DNA of 64,000 bases from an uncultured Bacteroides sp. (GTDB taxonomy: Bacteria; Bacteroidota; Bacteroidia; Bacteroidales; Bacteroidaceae): positions 3,687,258-3,751,257 of the forward strand of contig NZ_OY782578.1 in the NCBI RefSeq assembly GCF_963677945.1, read 5' to 3'. Below the pieces are notes generated by a model, which worked only from the letters and a program-made list of their open reading frames with translations, searched no databases and was not told the origin of the DNA. The translations under genes and the position numbers were made by a program. This document shows, piece by piece, positions 54,884 through 64,000 of this stretch. Numbering within the stretch: position 1 is the first letter of the stretch; each line of letters opens with the position of its first letter.

Positions 54884-56026
54884 TTACAACTTTAAAAGTT
54901 TCTTTATTTTATCAAATAGTGCTGTATTTTCATATATTCCAGTAAAATTATAGGCACCTGGTCCAAAAGCATAAACCGGAACCATCACTCCACTATGCCC
55001 ATCTGTAGAAAATTTACCTACAATCTCTCCTTTATTCAAATCGCCACCAACTAATGTTAAACCACCAGTTTCATGATCGGCAGTAACAACAACAAGTGTT
55101 TCGCCATCTTTAGCTGCCCATTCGAATACTTTACCTACAGTTTTATCAAAGTCAACAACCTCTTGCATCAACATGTCGAGTTGATTAGAATGTCCGTAAT
55201 CGTCTAGTTGTGACCCCTCAATCATCAGGAAGAAGCCATTCTTGTTTTGTGAAAGTAAATCTATTGCTTTCATGGAAGCTTTCTCCAGAATATTGCCTCT
55301 TACTTTTGGTTCAGGAAGGTCAAGCGTATCAACCACAGCCAGTACTTTTCCAAACTTTATCTTGGCAAGATCATCCCATTTTCTAGGAGTTTTATAACCC
55401 TTTTTCTCCATTTCCCTGAAAATATTTCTTCCATCGGGCCTGTTTTCAAAATAACGTGATCCGCCTCCGAAGATAAAATCAACACCACAGGTTGTATAGT
55501 CGGCAGTAATTTCATAATCCTTATCACGATCTGCATTATTACAACAAAAATCTGCAGGAGTAGCATCATTCAAACGGCAAGTCACGACTACACCGGTGGA
55601 AAGTTTCTTTGCTTTGGCAAAGTCGGTCAGTGAAGGGAGTGGTTTTCCATTCACATCTGTTCCTACCATGTGGTAATTTGTTTTATGACCAGTGGCAAAT
55701 GCTGTTCCTCCAGCTCCGGAATCGGTTATCAGTTTATTGGCACAATATGTCTTTGACAGACCCACAGCCTGTGCATTTTCAATATTCAGCTTTCCTTTAT
55801 TGACAGTCCATGCTGAATACATGTGCATAAGACTCATACCATCGCCCACCATAAAGATTACATTCTTTATCTTTTTACCTTTCGGGGCATGAAGTTTAAC
55901 TACATTATAAGTATTATCAATCGTTACTGTTTGTTCCTTATCTTTACGGCTTTGTGCTTGCAAAGTAGCAGACTGTGACATTAAAAGTACAACAGCTAGC
56001 GCTACATTCATAAAACTCTTTTTCAT
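54884..56026 (-). CDS. Alkaline phosphatase (PhoA-like), secreted
   Basis: 380 residues with a signal peptide ending LQAQ. The metal and catalytic residues are in place: Asp62 (MVGDGMS), nucleophile Ser103 (TDSGAGGTA), Asp154 and Thr156 (LNDATPADF), EGSQLDDYGHSN, TADHETGG and STDGHSG. The DxT triad part is DAT, as in E. coli PhoA, where many relatives have HAT. It removes terminal phosphate from organic esters. Within a PUL this suggests phosphate on the glycan or a released phospho-sugar. Confidence 0.92.
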   Translation of the reverse strand: MKKSFMNVALAVVLLMSQSATLQAQSRKDKEQTVTIDNTYNVVKLHAPKGKKIKNVIFMVGDGMSLMHMYSAWTVNKGKLNIENAQAVGLSKTYCANKLITDSGAGGTAFATGHKTNYHMVGTDVNGKPLPSLTDFAKAKKLSTGVVVTCRLNDATPADFCCNNADRDKDYEITADYTTCGVDFIFGGGSRYFENRPDGRNIFREMEKKGYKTPRKWDDLAKIKFGKVLAVVDTLDLPEPKVRGNILEKASMKAIDLLSQNKNGFFLMIEGSQLDDYGHSNQLDMLMQEVVDFDKTVGKVFEWAAKDGETLVVVTADHETGGLTLVGGDLNKGEIVGKFSTDGHSGVMVPVYAFGPGAYNFTGIYENTALFDKIKKLLKL

Positions 56027-56046
56027 ATTTTTAAACTATATCATTA

Positions 56047-56913
56047 CTATTTCATTTCTATACGAACCATTACAGGAGCATGGTCTGACAAATAAATTGT
56101 GTTATTCGTTTCAGCAAGTACACCATATTTTAAGACCTTTAATCCACCACGAACGAAAATATAATCTATGAGTTCCCGTTCATTCAAAGGAAGCTTTCCA
56201 AAATCGTGATAACTCCATGCAGGGCCATATAATACAGAAGACACCGTCCGTGTATCTGTTAAGTGCAATGCTTTATTGGAATCAGTAAGTGATTTGATAA
56301 CACTTGATGAAGGGGCTGAATTAAAATCGCCTGTAACAATAACCGGAAGCTTCTGCCCTATTTTACTTATGTTGTTCAATAGAAGTTTTACACTTTCTCT
56401 GCGTGCTATTTTTCCAATATGATCCAAATGAGTATTAAGCACAAAAAGATTTTTATTGGTTCTTTTATCTTTCAAAATAGCCCAGGTTGCAATTCTTTCA
56501 CAAGCTCCGTCCCACCCCAATGAACCAGGAACATCGGGTGTTTGACTTAACCAAAAATAGCCGGACTTTACCAAACTAAAGCGAGACTTTTTAAACCAAA
56601 CGGGGCTATATTCACCTTGCTCCTTTCCATCCTTACGTCCAACTCCGATAACTTCATATCCGGGAAGAAGACTCTTCATATCTGATAACTGATTATGAAG
56701 AACTTCCTGAGTTCCCAAGATATCAATATCATAAAAACGAATAGCATTTGCTGCATTCTCTTTACGGTACTTCCAGTTATTGAGACTATCTTCGGGATTG
56801 TCGTATCTCACATTGAATGTCATTACATTTATACCACTATCCTTTGAAGTTTTTTCGGGAAGTGTCCATGAAACAAGCAGTGGTAAAAATAAAATTAAAA
56901 AATACTTTTTCAT
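56047..56913 (-). CDS. Endonuclease/exonuclease/phosphatase (EEP) family protein, secreted
   Basis: 288 residues with a hydrophobic signal (MKKYFLILFLPLLVSWTLP). The EEP motifs are complete: MTFNVRYDN, GTQEV, NTHLDH, TGDFNSAP and LSDHAPVMV. Members hydrolyse phosphodiesters in DNA, lipids (sphingomyelinase-type) or inositol phosphates. In Bacteroides PULs such secreted proteins accompany mannan genes. A role in opening phosphodiester-linked mannose or a GPI-like glycan is an inference. Confidence 0.9.
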   Translation of the reverse strand: MKKYFLILFLPLLVSWTLPEKTSKDSGINVMTFNVRYDNPEDSLNNWKYRKENAANAIRFYDIDILGTQEVLHNQLSDMKSLLPGYEVIGVGRKDGKEQGEYSPVWFKKSRFSLVKSGYFWLSQTPDVPGSLGWDGACERIATWAILKDKRTNKNLFVLNTHLDHIGKIARRESVKLLLNNISKIGQKLPVIVTGDFNSAPSSSVIKSLTDSNKALHLTDTRTVSSVLYGPAWSYHDFGKLPLNERELIDYIFVRGGLKVLKYGVLAETNNTIYLSDHAPVMVRIEMK

Positions 56914-56933
56914 ATCTATATCATGATAAATTC

Positions 56934-59867
56934 TTATTTAACAAACAGATTTTCTGCAGGTATTGAAGTGAATTCTTTTGAATTAGGAACTTTCCATGCC
57001 CATTCAAGACTCTCACCTTCATAATCTTCAAAATACAACAGCTTATATATGTGAAAGCCTTTTTTCAAAGCAATTTTTCCTGTAGCCGAAATTGCAGCAT
57101 GTGAACCATCATTATTCACAACTTCCTTGTCGTTAATATATAGTTTGCTTCCATCGTCGGATTTTGTAAGGAACTCATAAATACCATCTTCGGGTACATA
57201 TACAAGACCTTCAAACGTATATGCAAAATGATCGGATTGCAAAGCTTTCAATATTGAAGGTTCTTTTAAAACTCCACTTTCTTTGACCTGAGATAAAAGA
57301 ATATCAGAGACTTTAGTAAAATTACCTTCATAGTAGTTATATGACGTTCCGTGAACTGAAGGTGATATATTATTCAAAGCCTCATCAAAAACAGCTTTTC
57401 TTGCGTGAACAATCATAGTTGGACTAGGCTCGATATCTTCTTTATAAGCTTTCGCTCTGATTTCTGCCGATTCACTAATCTTAATCGGGCCGCAATAAAC
57501 AGGAGAATCATCGTCGGGTTCACTTCCATCAAGCGTATATCTTATTTCAGTATACGGTGTTGCGGAACCCATCCTCACATCTACCTGACCAATAAATAAA
57601 TCAAGATCAGTTTCTACATATGGAACAGAAACAAACGATTTTTCTGTATACGAATAGGGAGAAGAATGATCTGAAGCACCCCTTTTATAATTCGGAGTTG
57701 CCGATAAAGTAAAATTTAGAACTCCACCTTCCATTAGTTGCTGGTAAGTTATATAATTATTATCTATACGTTTCCCATTAAGCTCTACCTTCTCAATATA
57801 AATATTCTTATCTGGATTATTGGCTATAATGGTCAGTTTCTTTCCGTTAGCTAATGTAATCACCGCTTTTCCGAACAAAGGAGAAGTGAGATTAAATTCA
57901 TTGGAGCCAGGACAAACAGGATAAAGACCTAGACTACTGAAGATATACCATGCAGACATTTGCCCGCAATCTTCATTTCCACAAATACCATCAGGAGTAG
58001 GATGATACATTTCCTTTAATAATCTCCGTACCATTTCCTGTGTTTTCCATGGACGTCCCACATAGTTATACAGATACGCCATGTGATGACTAGGTTCGTT
58101 TCCATGCGCATATTGTCCTATTAATCCAGAGACATCAACTAAATCACCCACCAGTGGCGATTTGGTGGTAAACAAAGAATCCAAAGCATTAATAAAATGA
58201 TCTTTCCCACCCAAAAGGCTGACTAAACCATTAATATCATGAGGCACAAAGAAACGATATTGCCACGCATTGGCTTCTGTATAATTTCTACCTATTTCAT
58301 AAGGATTAAAAGAAGCATCCCAATTACCATCCAGTCTCTTTCCTCTGAAAAAGCCTGTACTTCCATCAAATACATTCAGGTAGTTTTGAGAACGCTTTAT
58401 GTATGTTTTATAAATATCATTTTTTCCCATTGCCCTAGCCATTTGTGCAATAGCCCAGTCATCATAAGAAAATTCCAAAAGGCATGAAATAGATTCCTTT
58501 TTAATATTTGAAGGGATAAATCCATATTTAATATAATAATCGGCTCCCTTTTTATTTTTTTCTGACGATTCAATCATCGCTTTTAATGCCTTCTCAGCAT
58601 CAAAAGAACGTATACCTTTTAAATAAGCATCGGCAATAACAGACGCGGAATGATAACCGATCATAGTACTTGTCTCTCCAGCAGATAACGGCCAGATAGG
58701 TAGTTCACCTGATTTATCATAATCATTTAGTAGTGAATTTATTATGTTTCGGGTTAGAGTAGTATCAATAACAGTCATCAAAGGATTCCAGGCACGAAAT
58801 GTATCCCAGATTGATAAGGTTGAATATTGCTTTTCACCTTCCTTTAAATGACCGGTTATCATATCATGCCCACGGTACTCGCCATTAACATCACTAACAA
58901 TATTAGGAACTACCATACTATGATATAGTGCAGTGTAGAAGTTCTTAATATCATCTTGCTGTCCGTCTTCAACCTGGATAACGGATAACATCTTGTTCCA
59001 GTTATTTAATGACGATTTACTTATCGAATTAAAATCGAATCCTTTTATATCATGCAAAAGATTCTCCTTTGCATTCTCCATGCTTACAATAGATAAACCT
59101 ACTTTAACCACTATAGGCTTCTGGTTTTTAGAATCAAATCCTGCTATAGCCTGAATATTTTTTCCTTTAAGAACAGAATCGGCTAATTCCTTTTTCCCAT
59201 TATTTAGAAATGTAAGTGTTTTTATTGGTTGAGAAAACTGTGCTACAAAATAGATGTATTGGTTATCTACCCATCCACGAGTGCAACGCATACCGGATAT
59301 TTCGTTTGCACCGGTTTGCTTAAAGCTACTTTCATAAATAAATTCATTATCAAGAGAATGAGCAAGATCAATAGCAATGGACTTATGACTTCCTTTTGGA
59401 AAAGTATAACGATGTACACCAGCATAAGTCGTAGAGGTAAGTTCAGCCTTAATATTTCCATCTTTCAGAATTACGGAATAAAATCCCGGATATGCTTTCT
59501 CATCACTATGAGAAAAAGAAGAAGGATGTAGTATATCTATTAAAGAAACATTTTCCGAACTTTTAGCCAAAGGACGAAATAATATATCGCCCAGATCTAT
59601 ACATCCGGTTCCGCTTAAATGAGTATGCGAGAATCCATTTATTGTTGAGTCATTATAATGATAGCCAGAACATGCATCCCAATTACCAAAGCGGGTATCA
59701 GGGCTAAGCTGAACTGCCCCGAAAGGCTGAGTTGCTCCTGGATAAGTATGTCCATGTCCACCGGTTCCAATAAAAGGATCAACAAATTTCGTTAACCTTA
59801 TTTCTTTCTGGCTACAACCTGATAATAATAATAACAATATCAAAAACTTTAATGCATTCTTCATCAT
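56934..59867 (-). CDS. GH92 alpha-mannosidase with chitobiase-like and PA14 modules
   Basis: 977 residues, about 200 longer than single-domain GH92 enzymes. A lipoprotein signal (LLLLLSGCSQK) starts the chain. The GH92 core spans about 20-730, with FIGTGGHGHTYPGATQPFGAVQLSPDTR, DTFRAWNPL and the acid Glu632 in GNEDCGQMSAWY. After it comes a chitobiase C-terminal-like domain (about 750-815, RYTLDGSEPDDDSPVYCGPI), then a PA14 module (about 830-977, YYEGNFTKVSDILLS...YINDKEVVNNDGSHAAISATG) that likely binds glycan. It removes alpha-mannose from N-glycans or mannan at the cell surface and is the only mannosidase in the visible PUL. Confidence 0.94.
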   Translation of the reverse strand: MMKNALKFLILLLLLSGCSQKEIRLTKFVDPFIGTGGHGHTYPGATQPFGAVQLSPDTRFGNWDACSGYHYNDSTINGFSHTHLSGTGCIDLGDILFRPLAKSSENVSLIDILHPSSFSHSDEKAYPGFYSVILKDGNIKAELTSTTYAGVHRYTFPKGSHKSIAIDLAHSLDNEFIYESSFKQTGANEISGMRCTRGWVDNQYIYFVAQFSQPIKTLTFLNNGKKELADSVLKGKNIQAIAGFDSKNQKPIVVKVGLSIVSMENAKENLLHDIKGFDFNSISKSSLNNWNKMLSVIQVEDGQQDDIKNFYTALYHSMVVPNIVSDVNGEYRGHDMITGHLKEGEKQYSTLSIWDTFRAWNPLMTVIDTTLTRNIINSLLNDYDKSGELPIWPLSAGETSTMIGYHSASVIADAYLKGIRSFDAEKALKAMIESSEKNKKGADYYIKYGFIPSNIKKESISCLLEFSYDDWAIAQMARAMGKNDIYKTYIKRSQNYLNVFDGSTGFFRGKRLDGNWDASFNPYEIGRNYTEANAWQYRFFVPHDINGLVSLLGGKDHFINALDSLFTTKSPLVGDLVDVSGLIGQYAHGNEPSHHMAYLYNYVGRPWKTQEMVRRLLKEMYHPTPDGICGNEDCGQMSAWYIFSSLGLYPVCPGSNEFNLTSPLFGKAVITLANGKKLTIIANNPDKNIYIEKVELNGKRIDNNYITYQQLMEGGVLNFTLSATPNYKRGASDHSSPYSYTEKSFVSVPYVETDLDLFIGQVDVRMGSATPYTEIRYTLDGSEPDDDSPVYCGPIKISESAEIRAKAYKEDIEPSPTMIVHARKAVFDEALNNISPSVHGTSYNYYEGNFTKVSDILLSQVKESGVLKEPSILKALQSDHFAYTFEGLVYVPEDGIYEFLTKSDDGSKLYINDKEVVNNDGSHAAISATGKIALKKGFHIYKLLYFEDYEGESLEWAWKVPNSKEFTSIPAENLFVK

Positions 59868-59888
59868 CTCACTTTTTGGGGAATAAGA

Positions 59889-59915
59889 AAGGGAATGAGA
59901 TTAACTCATCCCCTT
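59889..59915 (-). promoter_or_regulatory. Intercistronic hairpin between susD and the GH92 gene
   Basis: 11-bp arms (AAGGGGATGAG and CTCATTCCCTT on the minus strand, one wobble) with a 5-nt loop, placed after the susD stop and before the GH92 start. No T run follows, so it is likely a partial attenuator or an RNA-stability element for the susCD part of the transcript. Confidence 0.5.
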
Positions 59916-59929
59916 CACAAAAAAATATA

Positions 59930-61597
59930 TTATTTTGATGGATATCCTTCGTTTTGTTTCAAAGCACCCATTGCTTTAATTACTTCATTTACCGCGTAAG
60001 GTAAAACACAATCTTTAGAATCATAAGTCTTTGCTGCCATAATCTGGATCACACCTTTATATGTTTTTCCATTGATTGTCATATCTTTGCCATTTGTCAA
60101 ATCCAAAGCCGAAGCCGGATCGGAACGATTTAAGTATTTCAAACCATGTTTTGCTGATTCCAAACGAGTTTTTGAATCAGTATATCCCTCTGCAGACCAA
60201 CGTTTAAGATCCATCACACGATCAGTATACTCGCCAGCCAATTCACAACGACGTTCATGCATTAAGTCGTATATTGTTGGATTAGTATATGGCTCACCCA
60301 TACCAGCACGTTTCGCTATTCTATTCAATACAGGAGCAGCAAGTCCGCTCTTTCCTTGCTCAATGAGAGCTTCGGCCTTAAATAACAACATTTCAGCAAA
60401 ACGCATAATTGGAACATTGAGATCTGTTGTAGGTCGGTCGCCATTAGCTGAAACATAAGTAGATACTCCTGCACCTTTTGAATCTATTGTACCATATTTG
60501 TAAGGTTCCATATATTTATTAAACATAAATCCACACTCAAGGTCTGTTGAGGAGTAGAATTTGCGTTTCTCTCCGAAGAAAGTAAATTCGTCACCATACT
60601 GCAATATTGTAACAGGTCTGCGCAAATCTTTAGAATCATATTCGGCCCATAATTCCAATGTTGGTTTGAAGTTACCCCAGCCGTTATAACGTCCCCAGCC
60701 TTTGTTATCAAGACAGATTCCAGGGAAAATACTTCCTGCAATAGTAGCACCTGTAGAGTTTACTGACCAGATAGATTCTTTTCCCCATTCATTAGCAATA
60801 GTGAAAACATCTGCAAAATTATCCAATAAACCACGTCCACCTTCATTTTCCAGTTTGTCAACAAGCTCTGGGATTAATGCCCATTTAGATTTGTCGTACT
60901 GCGCCCAGTAAGCATAGGTTTTAACCTTTAAAGCAATTGCAGCATCTTTGGTAGCACGACCAAAATCATTTTCTGTGTATTCATTAAACCAAGGTAATTT
61001 TTCAATGGCTTTATCAAGATCTTTAATAATCAGATCATAATTTTCCATAACAGTAGCCTTCTGTGGAGGAATTGTACTATCATCATAAGGATTAAAATCT
61101 TCGTATCTCACAAACGGAACTCCATTATCAACTCTACCATAACGATAAGCAACCATAAAGTGAGAAAATGCGCGAAGAAAATATGCTTCACCTATATGAC
61201 GGCTGATAGCTACCGAAGGACTTTGCAATTTTAATCCGTTGTAAATAATGTTATTAGAACGAGCCATCATTTGATACATATAATTATATATATCTTTTAT
61301 GCTACCTTCTGTTGTTCCGTCCATATTTAAATTTGCAAGATTCATCTGAGCGTTACCTCTTGCTCTAGAAAAGAACACATCATCAGATGCTCCTTGTTCC
61401 CAGAATAAATTTCGTCCCCATGTTTCTTCCATTTCCATATTTGAATACACTGCAACCAATGCATCACTAAAATCTTTTTCAGTTTTCCAGAAACTTGCTT
61501 CAGTAGCAGTTCCTTCCGATTTTACATCCAGCCAATCACTACACGAAGCAAAAGTGAATGATGTAAGCAATATTATTGATATAGTTTTAAATTTCAT
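59930..61597 (-). CDS. SusD/RagB-family glycan-binding lipoprotein
   Basis: 555 residues with a lipobox (TSFTFASC). N-terminal DWLDVKSEGTATEASFWKTEKDFSDALVAVYSNM and FLRAFSHFMVAYRYGRVDNGVPFV are SusD signatures, with TPR-like helices and C-terminal LMHERRCELAGEYTDRVMDLKRW. It binds the target glycan at the surface and lids the SusC channel. Length and context (GH92, phosphatases) suggest a mannose-containing oligosaccharide. It begins 23 nt after the SusC stop. Confidence 0.95.
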   Translation of the reverse strand: MKFKTISIILLTSFTFASCSDWLDVKSEGTATEASFWKTEKDFSDALVAVYSNMEMEETWGRNLFWEQGASDDVFFSRARGNAQMNLANLNMDGTTEGSIKDIYNYMYQMMARSNNIIYNGLKLQSPSVAISRHIGEAYFLRAFSHFMVAYRYGRVDNGVPFVRYEDFNPYDDSTIPPQKATVMENYDLIIKDLDKAIEKLPWFNEYTENDFGRATKDAAIALKVKTYAYWAQYDKSKWALIPELVDKLENEGGRGLLDNFADVFTIANEWGKESIWSVNSTGATIAGSIFPGICLDNKGWGRYNGWGNFKPTLELWAEYDSKDLRRPVTILQYGDEFTFFGEKRKFYSSTDLECGFMFNKYMEPYKYGTIDSKGAGVSTYVSANGDRPTTDLNVPIMRFAEMLLFKAEALIEQGKSGLAAPVLNRIAKRAGMGEPYTNPTIYDLMHERRCELAGEYTDRVMDLKRWSAEGYTDSKTRLESAKHGLKYLNRSDPASALDLTNGKDMTINGKTYKGVIQIMAAKTYDSKDCVLPYAVNEVIKAMGALKQNEGYPSK

Positions 61598-61620
61598 CGT
61601 TTAAACTTTTAACAGGGTTA

Positions 61621-64000
61621 TTAAAATTTCAATTTCAGTCCTACAGAGAATGTTCTGGCAATTGGATATTGTCCTCCATCAAGACCAACTCCACCAACTT
61701 CAGGATCGATACCTGAATAAGATGTAATTGTTGCCAGATTATCAACACTGAATGTTAAATCCAATGTGCTGTTTCTTGAAGATAAATAGTTCCATTTTCT
61801 AATTAAGTCTGTCAAAGAGTATCCTACAGTTATATTCTTTACTCTTAAATAGCTACCATCTTCCAGATAATAATCAGACAACGTTGTGAAGTTACCATTC
61901 GGATCAGATGCAGAAATACGAGGAACATCATTATTTGGACCATTCAACGCTTTAAGAATATCACGAGAACGGTTGAAGTTACTTACTGATTCATTCAAAG
62001 TCAGGAATTTGTAAGCATTGAAAATCTTAGTATTGGCAACCCCTTGAAGCATCATACTGAAGCTTAACTTCTTCCAGTTAAATCCTGCAGAAAATGCATA
62101 CGTAAATTTTGGCATTGCATTACCCATAAATTCTTTATCACCACTATCTATTGAACCATTTTCATTCTTATCAATAAATTTCAAATCGCCTACCTGAGCT
62201 TTAGGCTGTATTAATGTTCCACTAGCATTTTTATAGTTGTCAATTTCGGCCTGAGTTTTGAAAACACCTGCGTTCTTTACCAGATAGAATGAATACAAAG
62301 GTTGTCCTTCCTCTGTACGATAAGGATTAAGTTCCTTGAATGTTCCACCATCTGTCCATACAGGCTTATTTCCATTAGCATCTGCAGCCCCAATGTTGTA
62401 AACAACATTTTTAAGAGTGGCAAAGTTACCGCTTAACCAATAGTCAACATCACCCACCTTATCTTTCCATGTTGCTGCAAATTCAAAACCACTGTTGTGT
62501 ATTTCTCCATCATTAACATACATTGCTCCCAAACCAATACTTGATGTCCAGCCAGCATCTTGTTGTCTGATCAAGCCCTTTGTTTTCTTTTCAAAGTAAT
62601 CTGCCACAATGTTTAATCTGTTATTAAACATTGCAAGATCAATACCTAAGTCCAACTGTTCTGAAGTTTCCCATGTTAGTTTTGCATTATATCCATTCGC
62701 TTTGTACTTACCAGTAACAACCGGAGCATTCTTACCAGCCTGCTGACCAACATCACCACTACCAAATACATAATTTGAATAAGTAGGATATCCATATCCA
62801 TAAGCTATTGAACCTACATTACCAATACGTCCCCAGCTTGCACGCAACTTCAATAAGTTAAGAATATCTGTTTTCGGCATAAATGGTTCTGATGATATTT
62901 TCCATGCAGCTGTTGCCGATGGGAAATCACCATATTTTTGTCCCTGAGGTAAACGGCCGGCATAATCACGTCTCATAGATCCTGTTACGAAATAACGATC
63001 AGCCCAGCTATAAGATGCTCTACCAACTAAAGATAAGTTTCTGTCGAATGCATAAGAATCACTAGGATTAAGATAAACCGATGCGTTTCCAAAATAAGTC
63101 AAAGCTTCATCTTCACTCTCGAAATTATTTGCAGAAGCTGAAAAAAAACGATACTTATATTCAGAAGTCGTTGTAGAAGCCATCAAACCAATGTTATGAC
63201 GGTTAATTACACGATCGTAAGTAAGTGTATTCTCAAAATTCCAGTCATAAGAATTAGAGCTGCCATAATAAAGTGTATTTTTATTCAACGGTTTACCTGG
63301 CTCCAATCTTCGAGGAGAAAAATCTTTTTCAAAATAGTTAGTCGATTTATAAGTAAAACGAGAAGTAAAATTCAATCCTCTAACAGGCTCCATTATATCT
63401 AAGAAAGTTGATGAAGTTATTTTAGATAAATTGTAATCAATGAAATTAGCTTTCAAAGTTCTTACAGGATTAATAACGTCACCATGGATATCAGAGAAAT
63501 TACTTCCATATTTAGCTATATAAGCAGCATCCTGAGGAGCAGTTCCTCCAAAGCCACCGTCGGCTGTATATACTTCAGCATTACGAGGCATTTCAAGAGC
63601 ACTAAGAATTACTCCTGATTCAGCGCTTGAAGTATTAACATCTCTTGGTTTAGTCTTTTGCCAGCTTAAATCTTCACGTAAACGAATATATTTATTCAGT
63701 TTAAACATTGAATTGAAACGAGCTGTAATTTCTTTATTATATGTATTAATCAATGTACCTTGCTTCTCATTGTATTCAAGAGACAAACGATTAGAAAAAT
63801 CTTCTGTACCACCTGATACTGCGAAATTATGACGTTGATAGGATCCTGTTCTGAATATTGCATCAACCCAGTCGGTACGTGTCGTTCCTATATATGGATT
63901 CTTTGTCACATTCCAACCATCAGGCAAATATTGTTCACCTCCCAATGCTGCAGCTCTTACTTTTCTTTCTTCGTCAATAGTCAAAGACTGAGGAAGATTC
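61621..64000 (-). CDS. SusC/RagA-type TonB-dependent outer-membrane transporter (5' end beyond window)
   Basis: The frame stays open to the window edge (SQP before the visible TIDEERKVRAA), so the N-terminal carboxypeptidase-like and plug domains are mostly missing; about 790 residues remain. Visible are DAIFRTGSYQRHNFAVSGGTEDFSNRLSLEYNEKQG and a late SusC signature, DKNENGSIDSGDKEFMGNAMPKFTYAFSAGFNWKKLSFSMMLQG, up to the terminal SVGLKLKF. It imports oligosaccharide with TonB energy. It is the first gene of the visible part of the PUL. Confidence 0.95.
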   Translation of the reverse strand, partial: NLPQSLTIDEERKVRAAALGGEQYLPDGWNVTKNPYIGTTRTDWVDAIFRTGSYQRHNFAVSGGTEDFSNRLSLEYNEKQGTLINTYNKEITARFNSMFKLNKYIRLREDLSWQKTKPRDVNTSSAESGVILSALEMPRNAEVYTADGGFGGTAPQDAAYIAKYGSNFSDIHGDVINPVRTLKANFIDYNLSKITSSTFLDIMEPVRGLNFTSRFTYKSTNYFEKDFSPRRLEPGKPLNKNTLYYGSSNSYDWNFENTLTYDRVINRHNIGLMASTTTSEYKYRFFSASANNFESEDEALTYFGNASVYLNPSDSYAFDRNLSLVGRASYSWADRYFVTGSMRRDYAGRLPQGQKYGDFPSATAAWKISSEPFMPKTDILNLLKLRASWGRIGNVGSIAYGYGYPTYSNYVFGSGDVGQQAGKNAPVVTGKYKANGYNAKLTWETSEQLDLGIDLAMFNNRLNIVADYFEKKTKGLIRQQDAGWTSSIGLGAMYVNDGEIHNSGFEFAATWKDKVGDVDYWLSGNFATLKNVVYNIGAADANGNKPVWTDGGTFKELNPYRTEEGQPLYSFYLVKNAGVFKTQAEIDNYKNASGTLIQPKAQVGDLKFIDKNENGSIDSGDKEFMGNAMPKFTYAFSAGFNWKKLSFSMMLQGVANTKIFNAYKFLTLNESVSNFNRSRDILKALNGPNNDVPRISASDPNGNFTTLSDYYLEDGSYLRVKNITVGYSLTDLIRKWNYLSSRNSTLDLTFSVDNLATITSYSGIDPEVGGVGLDGGQYPIARTFSVGLKLKF

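Overview
The window looks like a chromosomal segment from an anaerobic or microaerophilic Bacteroidales bacterium, most plausibly a Bacteroides-like member of the Bacteroidaceae. The evidence is a low G+C content by eye, many promoters with the Bacteroidetes -7 box TAnnTTTG, almost no Shine-Dalgarno sequences, a SusC/SusD polysaccharide utilisation locus (PUL), many AraC-type regulators, a FecI/FecR pair, STN, DUF3943, DUF4382 and DUF3575 envelope proteins, and a partial haem pathway. I saw no rRNA, tRNA, CRISPR array, transposase or phage gene.

Layout. 1-8.6 kb: the end of an AraC-GyrI protein, then an AraC regulator diverging from a redox cluster (two aldo/keto reductases, a cupin-CMD protein, an MBL-fold hydrolase, an iron alcohol dehydrogenase and two flavoproteins). 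Its two operons share a near-identical upstream block, and the gene set resembles E. coli yqhC-yqhD-dkgA. 8.8-12.3 kb: a lipoprotein subtilase, a GH27 alpha-galactosidase and a macro-like protein. 12.3-20.1 kb: a TolC-adaptor-RND efflux operon bracketed by two related AraC regulators. 20.1-25.9 kb: small proteins, a double CDGSH protein, a YgiD-type dioxygenase, a CNNM/CBS transporter with an NlpE-like lipoprotein, and a DUF6051 hydrolase. 26.0-33.4 kb: a pectinesterase and a pectate lyase flanked by two DUF3943 paralogues, one of them in an operon with an LA_2272-repeat protein. 33.6-37.9 kb: a CDF metal transporter diverging from a TPR-LytS kinase and LytTR regulator, with a 23-bp-period palindrome array between them.

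37.9-44.3 kb: a TonB receptor, an RhtX/FptX-like permease, HemN, protoporphyrinogen oxidase and a GNAT protein on the minus strand, which I read as a tetrapyrrole scavenging operon. 44.3-45.0 kb is non-coding and carries two more short-period repeat clusters. 45.0-50.9 kb: a minus-strand series of an STN-DUF3575 outer-membrane protein, an AraC regulator, an ECF sigma factor, FecR and a DUF4382 lipoprotein, with a divergent OmpA-family gene. 51.1-64 kb: a XylR-type regulator facing a PUL (SusC, running off the window, SusD, GH92 mannosidase, EEP phosphatase/nuclease, alkaline phosphatase, ROK kinase and a trehalase/GH63-like glycosidase) that probably acts on a mannose-rich, possibly phosphorylated, glycan.

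Functions are called from motifs and family resemblance read by eye. Substrate and regulatory links are inference unless stated.
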